Below are positions 6,641-12,998 of a stretch of DNA of 12,998 bases, one piece after another. This DNA is from Paraprevotella sp. Its GTDB lineage: Bacteria > Bacteroidota > Bacteroidia > Bacteroidales > Bacteroidaceae. The first letter of the stretch is position 1; the number at the start of each line of letters is the position of its first letter. The notes beneath the pieces were generated by a model. That model was not told the origin of the DNA. It did no database searches and worked only from the letters and a program-made list of their open reading frames with translations. Made by a program: the position numbers and the translations under genes. The stretch spans positions 1 through 12,998 of the forward strand of contig JAFOXE010000132.1 of NCBI GenBank assembly GCA_017425765.1. The letters run 5' to 3'.

Positions 6641-7174
6641 ATGATTCGAGAAGAAGAGGTCTACAAGATAGGAGTATTCACAAAGACGCATGGAATTTCC
6701 GGCGAACTTTCCTTTTCGTTTACAGACGATGTGTTTGATCGTGTGGATGCCGAGTTCTTGGTGTGCAAGATGGATGGTATCATGGTTCCGTTCTTTATGG
6801 AAGAATACCGTTTCAAGAGCGACACCACGGCTTTGGTTAAACTCGAAGATATAGATAGTGAGTCGTCTGCCCGTCGAATGGTGGGCGTGGAGGTTTACTT
6901 CCCTTTAGACCTCGTGGGAGAGGATGCACCGGAAGAATATACTTGGAACTATTTTACCGGATTTCAGGTTGAGGACGAGGAAAGCGGGATATTAGGAACC
7001 ATAGAATATGTGAACGACGAAACCGCCAATGTGTTATTTGAGGTCCGTCGTCCGGATGGGAGCGACTTGCTGATTCCTGCTCATGAAGAATTTATTGTTT
7101 CAGTAGATCATAAAGGACGCCATATAGTGGTGTCCCTACCCGAGGGATTGCTATCTCTAGACACTATAGACTGA
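6641..7174 (+). CDS. rimM: Ribosome maturation factor RimM
   Basis: RimM assists 30S subunit assembly, binding protein S19 and helping 16S rRNA head-domain maturation. The 177-residue product opens with YKIGVFTKTHGISGELSF, the family's N-terminal beta-barrel signature (usual form G.I...HGI.GE), and ends with a PRC-barrel-like domain (from about residue 95) containing FTGFQVEDEESGILGTIEYV and the conserved LLIPAHEEFIVSVD. The ATG at 6641 is two bases after the murA stop, which fixes the start and implies coupled translation. In proteobacteria rimM travels with rpsP and trmD; here it sits between murA and dxr, an order common in Bacteroidetes. Confidence 0.94.
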   Translation: MIREEEVYKIGVFTKTHGISGELSFSFTDDVFDRVDAEFLVCKMDGIMVPFFMEEYRFKSDTTALVKLEDIDSESSARRMVGVEVYFPLDLVGEDAPEEYTWNYFTGFQVEDEESGILGTIEYVNDETANVLFEVRRPDGSDLLIPAHEEFIVSVDHKGRHIVVSLPEGLLSLDTID

Positions 7175-7185
7175 GAAAACTAAAT

Positions 7186-8340
7186 ATGGAAAACAACAAG
7201 AAACAGATAGCCATATTAGGGTCTACCGGCTCGATTGGTACGCAAGCTTTGCAAGTTATAGAGGAGCACTCAGACTTGTATGAAGCCTATGTGTTGACTG
7301 CCAATAACCAGGTGGATTTGCTTATTGAACAAGCTCGTAGGTTCATGCCTAACGCTGTAGTAATTGCTAATGAGGCGCATTACGAACAATTGCAGACAGC
7401 ATTGTCCGACCTACCCATAAAAGTGTATGCCGGTGCCGATGCCTTGTGCCAGGTAGTACAAGAAAGTGCTATTGATGTGGTGCTTACGGCCATGGTAGGT
7501 TTCTCGGGCTTACGTCCGACGGTCAGTGCCATTAAAGCCGGAAATCCTATTGCTTTGGCCAACAAAGAGACTCTTGTAGTAGCTGGAGAAATCATCAATG
7601 ATTTGGCCATGAAATATAGAGTGCCAATATTGCCTGTTGATTCAGAACACTCCGCCATATTCCAATGTGTTGTAGGCGAGCCAAGTTCTATTGAGAAGAT
7701 TATTTTGACCGCCTCCGGTGGCCCTTTTCGTAATTACACGGTGGAGCAATTAGCTCATGTTACTAAGGAGCAAGCGTTGAAACATCCGAATTGGGATATG
7801 GGAGCGAAGATAACCATCGACTCCGCTTCGCTTATGAATAAAGGTTTCGAGGTGATTGAAGCCAAATGGCTCTTTGGTGTCGAGGCCGATAAGATTCAGG
7901 TTGTGGTGCATCCACAATCTGTGGTGCACAGTGCTGTGCAGTTCGCCGATGGAGCGGTAAAAGCTCAACTTGGTGTGCCTGATATGAGGGTCCCCATACA
8001 ATATGCATTTTCGTATCCTTACCGCTTGCAGAGCAGTTTTGATCGTTTAGATTTGTTTGCCACGGGTGCTCTTACCTTTGAGGAGCCAGATTTGAAACGC
8101 TTCCGTAATCTGGCTTTGGCCTACGAGGCGTTGCAACGTGGTGGAAATGCAGCATGTGTATTGAATGCAGCCAATGAGATTGTAAACCGTGCATTTTTGG
8201 AGGATCGCATTGGTTTCTTGCAAATGAGCGATGTAATAGAGAAGGTTATGCAAACAGCAACCTTCTTGCCTAGACCTACGTTGGACGATTATTTCCAAAG
8301 TGACATCGAAGCCCGCCGTATGGCATCTGAGCTGATATAG
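7186..8340 (+). CDS. dxr: 1-deoxy-D-xylulose 5-phosphate reductoisomerase Dxr (IspC)
   Basis: Dxr rearranges and reduces deoxyxylulose phosphate to methylerythritol 4-phosphate with NADPH, the first committed step of the MEP pathway and the fosmidomycin target. The 384-residue product carries the NADPH-binding loop GSTGSIG (12-18), the metal ligands Asp152 and Glu154 in PVDSEHSAIFQ, the flexible substrate loop around ASGGPFRNYT, and DSASLMNKGFEVIEAKWLF (from residue 212), whose Glu225 matches the third metal ligand of E. coli. All key residues seen are present. It follows rimM by 11 bases and precedes rseP by 49 bases. ispF of the same pathway lies on a separate transcript about 6.4 kb away. 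Confidence 0.97.
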   Translation: MENNKKQIAILGSTGSIGTQALQVIEEHSDLYEAYVLTANNQVDLLIEQARRFMPNAVVIANEAHYEQLQTALSDLPIKVYAGADALCQVVQESAIDVVLTAMVGFSGLRPTVSAIKAGNPIALANKETLVVAGEIINDLAMKYRVPILPVDSEHSAIFQCVVGEPSSIEKIILTASGGPFRNYTVEQLAHVTKEQALKHPNWDMGAKITIDSASLMNKGFEVIEAKWLFGVEADKIQVVVHPQSVVHSAVQFADGAVKAQLGVPDMRVPIQYAFSYPYRLQSSFDRLDLFATGALTFEEPDLKRFRNLALAYEALQRGGNAACVLNAANEIVNRAFLEDRIGFLQMSDVIEKVMQTATFLPRPTLDDYFQSDIEARRMASELI

Positions 8341-8389
8341 GTTGTAGGAAAAAGTAGAATCAGAATAAAACATAAATTAAATACACGCA

Positions 8390-9793
8390 ATGGATATATT
8401 TTTTATTAAAGCCGGCCAATTGATATTGTCGTTATGCATCTTGGTGGCTTTACATGAAGGAGGTCATTTCTTCTTTGCACGTTTGTTTAAGATTCGGGTG
8501 GAGAAGTTTTATTTATTCTTTAATCCCTATTTTCATTTGTTCAGTACAAAGGACAAGTGGTTCACGCGCCTCTTCCCTAAATTCAAAGAAAAGGAAACCG
8601 AATACGGGTTAGGATGGCTTCCGCTAGGAGGCTACGTAAAGATTTCCGGAATGATTGATGAAAGTATGGATAAGGAGCAGATGCAACAACCCGTTAAACC
8701 ATGGGAGTTTCGTGCCAAACCGGCATGGCAACGCTTGTTGGTTATGATTGGTGGTGTGCTGGTAAACTTCGTGTTGGCACTTGTGCTTTATGCCTCCATT
8801 TTGTTTACATGGGGAAAAGACTCATTGCCCATCGACCGCATGGATATGGGTTTTGCCTACAATCAAACAGCTAAGGAAATAGGTTTCCGTAATGGGGATG
8901 TGCCGGTGAGTGCAGACGGCATATTGTTTACCGATTGGAACTATGGAGAGGTGGTGCGCAGCATCAGTGAAGCTAGTAGTGTGACTGTGCTTCGTGAGGG
9001 CAAGTCGGTGCAACTTACAATGCCAGAGGGATTGGATATGTTGCAAATGTTGAAGGAATCACCGGCGTTTTTGGCACCTATTGTGCCTTCAGTGGTAGAT
9101 TCTGTTCTATCTGGTGCTCCTGCTTCCGAGGCCGGCATGGTGTCTGGTAGCCGCATCCTTGCGGTGGACGGAACTACCGTTACTACATGGAATCAAATTG
9201 ACAGTATTATAAGTCGTAAGAACGATTGTTTGGTGATGGGTTGTTCGGCTGAGGATAGTGTACGAATACGCACAGTATCAATGGTAGTTGTCGCCCCCAA
9301 CAAAACAACCACAGATACTCTTTCGGTTTTCTTGACTGCCGATTGTAGAATGGGTGTATTGAAGAGTTCGCTGCTTGACTATTATGAATTGCAACATAAG
9401 GACTATGGATTCTTGGAGAGCATCCCGGCAGGTGTCAGATACGGAATAAATACCTTGTCAGACTATGTAAGCGACCTAAAATACCTCTTCAGCGCAGAAG
9501 GTGCCAAGAGTGTGGGTAGTTTCGGTACTATCGGCAACTTGTTCCCGGCCACATGGGATTGGCAAAGTTTTTGGTCCATCACCGCATTCTTAAGTATTAT
9601 GCTTGCTTTTATGAATATACTCCCGATTCCAGCATTGGATGGCGGTCATGTATTCTTCTTGTTGGTGGAGATGATTATCCGTCGACAACCCAGCGATAAG
9701 TTCATGGAACGTGCGCAAACCGTTGGTATGTTCTTGTTGTTCGGCTTAATGTTGCTGGCATTTTACAACGATATTGTTCGTTTCTTCTTTTAG
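8390..9793 (+). CDS. rseP: RseP-type site-2 intramembrane metalloprotease
   Basis: RseP cleaves transmembrane anchors such as anti-sigma factors and remnant signal peptides within the inner membrane. In the 467-residue product the zinc motif HEGGH (residues 22-26) lies in the first hydrophobic segment, followed by LPLGGYVKISGM, the membrane-associated loop typical of the group. A second membrane segment is at about 120-138 (VMIGGVLVNFVLALVLY). A PDZ domain is recognisable around 243-280 (APASEAGMVSGSRILAVDG), with a more degenerate one before it. The third zinc ligand is Asp417 in ILPIPALDGGH, and a last membrane segment (FLLFGLMLLAF) closes the protein. It is the final gene of the operon, followed by a strong terminator. 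No sigma or anti-sigma gene is nearby, so its target cannot be named. Confidence 0.96.
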   Translation: MDIFFIKAGQLILSLCILVALHEGGHFFFARLFKIRVEKFYLFFNPYFHLFSTKDKWFTRLFPKFKEKETEYGLGWLPLGGYVKISGMIDESMDKEQMQQPVKPWEFRAKPAWQRLLVMIGGVLVNFVLALVLYASILFTWGKDSLPIDRMDMGFAYNQTAKEIGFRNGDVPVSADGILFTDWNYGEVVRSISEASSVTVLREGKSVQLTMPEGLDMLQMLKESPAFLAPIVPSVVDSVLSGAPASEAGMVSGSRILAVDGTTVTTWNQIDSIISRKNDCLVMGCSAEDSVRIRTVSMVVVAPNKTTTDTLSVFLTADCRMGVLKSSLLDYYELQHKDYGFLESIPAGVRYGINTLSDYVSDLKYLFSAEGAKSVGSFGTIGNLFPATWDWQSFWSITAFLSIMLAFMNILPIPALDGGHVFFLLVEMIIRRQPSDKFMERAQTVGMFLLFGLMLLAFYNDIVRFFF

Positions 9794-9820
9794 CAAGATA
9801 GCATTATAAATACATATATG

Positions 9821-9873
9821 TTTCGGCAGCCTTTCTTGATATAAGTCAAGAAAAGGTTGCCGAAATGTTTTTT
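9821..9873 (+). terminator. Rho-independent terminator of the tsaB-rseP operon
   Basis: A 19-bp stem (9821-9839 with 9846-9865, one G-U pair and one bulged A) closes the loop TATAAG, and TGTTTTTT follows (T run 9868-9873). It begins 28 bases after the rseP stop. The minus-strand side is also fairly T-rich, but no minus-strand gene converges here. Confidence 0.9.
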
Positions 9874-9910
9874 ATACCTTTGGATTATCACAATGTTGCT
9901 ATACCTATGC

Positions 9911-9918
9911 TACCTTTG
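9911..9918 (+). promoter_or_regulatory. Putative -7 element upstream of the small ORF
   Basis: TACCTTTG matches TAnnTTTG exactly, and an identical TACCTTTG lies at 9875-9882 directly after the rseP terminator. Either could start transcription into the 9962-10120 ORF. No clear -33 element is seen at the expected spacing for either copy. Confidence 0.4.
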
Positions 9919-9961
9919 TACCAAATTTAGAAGGTAAGGATGTTTGGGCACGGCTATCGTG

Positions 9962-10120
9962 ATGACGAATGATTGCCTTTGTGCTTTCAAAAATCCATGT
10001 TTAGGTAAAGATTGTTTTATGATGGATGTTCAAGTAATGGTTTCGGGTGGTATCTTGTTAGTATCTACATTACTCAGCATTTTTATTTTGATGCGTGTTA
10101 CACGTGGCGATAACTATTAG
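9962..10120 (+). CDS. Possible small single-helix membrane protein (33 or 52 codons)
   Basis: A short open frame runs from ATG at 9962 to TAG at 10118-10120 (52 residues), with two further ATGs in the same frame at 10019 and 10022. The 33-residue form from 10019 starts MMDVQVMVSGG, then has one hydrophobic segment (GILLVSTLLSIFILM) and ends in the basic-polar RVTRGDNY, an arrangement fitting a single-pass membrane protein with the C-terminus in the cytoplasm. The longer form adds a Cys-containing N-terminus (CLCAFKNPCLGKDCF). Exact TAnnTTTG motifs lie upstream (9875, 9911), and an eight-base T run follows the stop at 10140-10147. I recognise no family. Chance cannot be excluded at this length, and the start is unresolved; 10019 looks more natural because the hydrophobic part then begins near the N-terminus. 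Confidence 0.4.
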   Translation: MTNDCLCAFKNPCLGKDCFMMDVQVMVSGGILLVSTLLSIFILMRVTRGDNY

Positions 10121-10383
10121 AATCTGTATCGCAGAATCCTTTTTTTTATGCTCTGATTGTACTGAGATATAGCGTCTCGAACGTTCCATTTGTGGTGCTC
10201 ATGTAGTGCAAAACACACGTACGTGTAGAGTGCTATTACACCATGGTGTAGTTGCATTAAGATGTAGGCCTCGTTGTGTCAAGATGAGCATCTGTTTTTG
10301 TGAACGAGCACAACTTCTTGTTAAATAGTGGCTTCTCTTTGCATTTTTAACACCAAAGAACATAAGGGAAACCTACTTTTTTG
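10121..10383 (+). other. Noncoding stretch with palindromes between small ORF and CotH gene
   Basis: No credible reading frame is seen on either strand. It holds a weak 4-bp hairpin (10123-10135) followed by eight T (10140-10147), a possible terminator of the small ORF; two perfect palindromes at 10215-10226 and 10237-10250; and a 6-bp inverted repeat GTTGTG/CACAAC flanking about 10275-10316. It could carry a leader or a small RNA, but nothing in the sequence fixes that. Confidence 0.5.
10215..10250. repeat. Paired palindromes, possibly a dispersed repeat
   Basis: ACACGTACGTGT (10215-10226) and TACACCATGGTGTA (10237-10250) are perfect palindromes of 12 and 14 bp, 10 bases apart. Their joint layout, CGTGTAGAG-GTGC-TACAC-ATGGTGT, closely matches the hairpin at 887-921 after ispF (CGTGTAGAGGGTGCCTACACGATGGTGT in two adjoining pieces). 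Here the long stem is interrupted by four mismatches, so each half more easily folds alone. No T run follows, so it is not an obvious terminator. Confidence 0.45.
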
Positions 10384-10399
10384 TACTTTTGTACCTTTG
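10384..10399 (+). promoter_or_regulatory. Tandem -7 elements upstream of the CotH gene
   Basis: TACTTTTG (10384-10391) and TACCTTTG (10392-10399) are two exact TAnnTTTG matches placed directly end to end, preceded by a looser TACTTTTTTG (10374-10383). The second ends 24 bases before the ATG at 10424, a normal leader distance. No -33 TTTG is seen 19-21 bases upstream. Confidence 0.6.
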
Positions 10400-10423
10400 G
10401 AGCTTTAATAAAAACTAATTATT

Positions 10424-12998
10424 ATGAAAAACCTATCTACTCTCAGTTTCAGAAGTATATGTTGTACTCTTGTTGCCATGCTAGGTAGCGTGCTAGGACT
10501 ACATGCTCAAACCACGCTTGTGCTGAGTGATGTAATTGATCAGGCCAACTACTACTACCAAAATAGTTCTTCTGATGATAAAGCTAAATATGCCGTGGCT
10601 ATTGTGCAGGCAAGGAGAGTAGCAGAATCGGGCACAGCCGAAGAGCAAACCGAAGCGGCAAGGACATTGTTGGCTGCTACACAAGAATATGTAATGCAGG
10701 CGCAGCCTACAGATGGTATAGCCTTTGACTTGACTTTCAAATTACAGAATGCAAATGTTCGTACCTCAACCCAGGGCTGGTCGGGGGCGGCTACTACAAA
10801 TTATAGTGTGTCGGAGTTTTGGAATCAAACGTTCGATTTCAACCAAGTGTTGACTGGTATGCCTTCAGGTATTTATCGATTGAAGGTAACCGGTTTTTAT
10901 CGAAATGGTGAGTATTCATACAACATACGAAATGAGGCAAACGCCGGCTGCTCGTTGTATGGAAACGGAGTGCACATCCCTTTGATGAGACTTTATGATG
11001 AAGCTGATGCAGCGGTGTTCAGTAATCGTGTGGGTGGATATGCAGATGGTATGTCCGATGCTAATATCGTGTTCGGACAAGGTTATTATGACGATAATGA
11101 AGTGCTCTTCAGCCAAGACGAAACTGGTTTAATGACGGTGGGTATCCGCAACATGAACAGTCGCTATTCCAATTGGGCTTGTTTTCGTGATTTTAAGTTG
11201 AGTTATTTAGGTAAACAAGAAGACCGTGGCGCGATTTTGGCAGCAGTGCGTATGACCTCTCCTAATTATCGTTCGAATGGTGCTATCGTGCCGGGAGAGA
11301 GTGTAGATCAAGGTACACCTTTGTATGCCACCAATTCTTTGGTACAAGGTGGAAAATCTAATTATTGGTATGTATATCAAGCTGATAAAAAGAAGATGGC
11401 TCTACAGAATGCGGCCACCGGCGGTTTTATTACCTACGACGGACAAAGAACAGATGGAAGCTATATTCGTCGTTATTTGACGACGACTGAAACCATGGTG
11501 GGCGACAGTTCGCTATGGTCGTTTACATGGGATTCAAATGGTATGGCCACCATTCGCAATGTCAAGTATCCGGCACATTTGTTCGATTTGCGAACAGATT
11601 CTTATGTATTAGGAACCTATGAACGAGCACAGACGGCCAACAACAATCAAGTGTTCGTCCTATACGATGCATTTGGGGGAATCATGACCAATTTTAATAC
11701 TCAAACCTTCAATAAGTCCATCATACAGTGGACCTTGAACGACAGGAAGTTGATGTACAATCGTGCCGGAGATTCATATATGTTCACTATTCCGGACGAC
11801 ATTTTGCAAGAAGGTAGTTTTGCCGCAGAGGTAAAGTTTACACTTTCGGGCGGAATTACAGAGTTGCGTATTGACGGGGTTCCAGTGGTGTCGGGTTCGG
11901 TTTATACGTTTGACAATGTAGATTATGGTACGGAGTTCAATCTTTCGTTATATTCAGAGGGAGAATTGGTGGCCGAGAGTCAGCTTACATTTACCTCGCT
12001 ACCCATTGTGGAAATCAATGGAAGTTTCGGAATTGAGTACACCGATGCTACTATACGTGTAGATGATCCGAACGGAGCATTTGGGGCTGACAGCCTTATA
12101 CGATCTCGTATCAAATGGAGGGGAGCAACTACTCGTAGTCGTCAGAAGAAACAATATGCTGTTAAATTATACGACGTGAATGGTGAGTCGACCGATGTAT
12201 CATTCTTTGGATTGCGTTCGGACAATAATTGGATATTGGATGGTATGGTGATAGACAAGGCACGTATGCGTAATCGTGTGGTTACTGATATGTGGAACGA
12301 TTTTGCGGTAAAACCTTATTACTTTGCCAAAGAACCCAAAGCTCTGACCGGAACGCGTGGCCGCTTTGTAGAATTGATGCTGAATGGAGAATATGTGGGA
12401 GTCTATTGTATGACAGAGAAGATGGACCGCAAACAGATGAAGCTAAAAAAGTATGACGAGGAGAAGGCGGGAACAGCAGAGGCTATACGTGGTCAGTTGT
12501 ACAAGGCATCGGATTGGAGTTACTCCGTGTTCATGGGGCATTATAGTGATAACAGCCATTATCCGATGACCTCTCCGGTAAGTTTCAACAACAAGTCGGA
12601 AACGTGGGATAGTTATGAGGTGAAATATCCCGACTTGGGCGACGGCCAACCAGTGGATTGGCGAGAACTGTATAATGCAGTAGACTTGGTGGCATCTGCA
12701 AGCGATCGTGATTTTGCAGCGATGGTGGGCACGTATTTCGATATTCCTACAATTATAGATTATTATATCTTAATGGATGTGATTTTGAGTGCCGACAATC
12801 ATGGTAAGAATATGTATTGGGGAATTTACAATCGTAACAAGAGTGTCATGATGACACCCGGCTTGTGGGATTTGGATTCTACTTGCGGACGACGTTGGGA
12901 TGCAAGTCCTGTTACGGCTACCCATGATTATACCTATTACATTACATACTATGAGCATGGCGATTTCAATTTGTTCCGTCGCCTAAAGGCGTGCAATG
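10424..12998 (+). CDS. Secreted CotH-kinase family multidomain protein (3' end outside window)
   Basis: The frame is open from ATG 10424 to the window end, 858 codons without a stop. A signal peptide covers residues 1-29 (core around CTLVAMLGSVLG, ending LHAQ). Next come a short helical segment (about 35-85, FIVAR-like in feel), a beta-sandwich resembling a carbohydrate-binding or galactose-binding-like fold (about 100-262, with GIYRLKVTGFYR), and a segment (about 300-415) with NAATGGFITYDG and FDLRTDSYVLGTYE that recalls a ricin-type trefoil. A CotH kinase domain follows from about 520: RMRNRVVTDMW, RGRFVELMLNGEYVGVYCMTEKMDR, then DNHGKN (791-796) and WDLD (815-818), the atypical-kinase catalytic and metal-binding motifs. 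CotH of Bacillus phosphorylates spore coat proteins. Substrate here is unknown. Export to the surface by the type IX system is possible, but the C-terminal sorting domain would lie outside the window. The N-terminal domain names are tentative; the CotH part is firm. Confidence 0.85.
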   Translation, partial: MKNLSTLSFRSICCTLVAMLGSVLGLHAQTTLVLSDVIDQANYYYQNSSSDDKAKYAVAIVQARRVAESGTAEEQTEAARTLLAATQEYVMQAQPTDGIAFDLTFKLQNANVRTSTQGWSGAATTNYSVSEFWNQTFDFNQVLTGMPSGIYRLKVTGFYRNGEYSYNIRNEANAGCSLYGNGVHIPLMRLYDEADAAVFSNRVGGYADGMSDANIVFGQGYYDDNEVLFSQDETGLMTVGIRNMNSRYSNWACFRDFKLSYLGKQEDRGAILAAVRMTSPNYRSNGAIVPGESVDQGTPLYATNSLVQGGKSNYWYVYQADKKKMALQNAATGGFITYDGQRTDGSYIRRYLTTTETMVGDSSLWSFTWDSNGMATIRNVKYPAHLFDLRTDSYVLGTYERAQTANNNQVFVLYDAFGGIMTNFNTQTFNKSIIQWTLNDRKLMYNRAGDSYMFTIPDDILQEGSFAAEVKFTLSGGITELRIDGVPVVSGSVYTFDNVDYGTEFNLSLYSEGELVAESQLTFTSLPIVEINGSFGIEYTDATIRVDDPNGAFGADSLIRSRIKWRGATTRSRQKKQYAVKLYDVNGESTDVSFFGLRSDNNWILDGMVIDKARMRNRVVTDMWNDFAVKPYYFAKEPKALTGTRGRFVELMLNGEYVGVYCMTEKMDRKQMKLKKYDEEKAGTAEAIRGQLYKASDWSYSVFMGHYSDNSHYPMTSPVSFNNKSETWDSYEVKYPDLGDGQPVDWRELYNAVDLVASASDRDFAAMVGTYFDIPTIIDYYILMDVILSADNHGKNMYWGIYNRNKSVMMTPGLWDLDSTCGRRWDASPVTATHDYTYYITYYEHGDFNLFRRLKACN

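Noticed and set aside
10123-10147. Hairpin plus eight T after the small ORF as a firm terminator
   Set aside because: The stem is only four base pairs, so it is noted as a possibility and not listed as a terminator.
10499-12958. Minus-strand open frames inside the CotH-family gene
   Set aside because: Short, unlike any family, and opposite a long continuous frame with clear domains.
1-12998. CRISPR array, tRNA, rRNA, insertion sequence or phage genes
   Set aside because: No regularly spaced repeats, cloverleaf-like sequences, transposase motifs or terminal inverted repeats were seen on reading both strands.

Overview
The window looks like chromosomal DNA from a member of the Bacteroidales (Bacteroidota), perhaps Prevotella-like; the genus is inference. 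The reasons are: a PorV-type type IX secretion gene end followed directly by ispF (the same order I recall from Porphyromonas gingivalis); a DUF4290-murA-rimM-dxr-rseP block typical of the phylum; several exact copies of the Bacteroidetes -7 promoter motif TAnnTTTG with no obvious Shine-Dalgarno sites; and a large secreted CotH-kinase protein. The block is mostly conserved housekeeping. I see no insertion sequence, phage gene, CRISPR array, tRNA or rRNA.

Layout. (1) 1-793, plus strand: the C-terminal end of the outer-membrane protein PorV, then ispF of the MEP isoprenoid pathway. (2) 843-927: two adjacent hairpins that look like a back-to-back pair of terminators serving the converging genes on either side. 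(3) 3915-926, minus strand: yicC (endoribonuclease family), gmk, a small two-helix membrane protein, nadD and a secreted MORN-repeat protein, closely packed like one operon. (4) 3916-4003: a divergent promoter region with one exact -7 motif facing each way. (5) 4004-9793, plus strand: tsaB, a DUF4290 gene, murA, rimM, dxr and rseP, with gaps of 1-49 bases, ended by a strong terminator at 9821-9873. (6) 9874-10423: a mostly noncoding stretch with promoter-like motifs, a possible short membrane-protein ORF of 33 or 52 codons, and a palindromic element resembling the one at 885-921. (7) 10424 to the window end: a secreted multidomain CotH-family protein, cut off after 858 codons.

How the genes fit together. 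The plus-strand operon joins envelope building (murA; dxr for the isoprenoids from which undecaprenyl carriers are made; rseP for intramembrane proteolysis) to translation quality (tsaB for the t6A tRNA modification, rimM for the 30S subunit). The minus-strand operon supplies GDP (gmk) and NAD (nadD) and carries an RNase-family gene. ispF and dxr are two steps of one pathway carried on different transcripts. PorV and the CotH-family protein both point to surface export through the type IX system, but the part of the CotH protein that would carry the export signal lies outside the window.

The points most worth a second look are the aspartate that replaces the usual catalytic cysteine in MurA (predicting fosfomycin insensitivity), the unannotated small membrane ORF at 9962-10120, the paired convergent terminators, the related palindromes about 9.3 kb apart, and the domain make-up of the CotH protein. 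I did not find clear evidence for a wholly new system.
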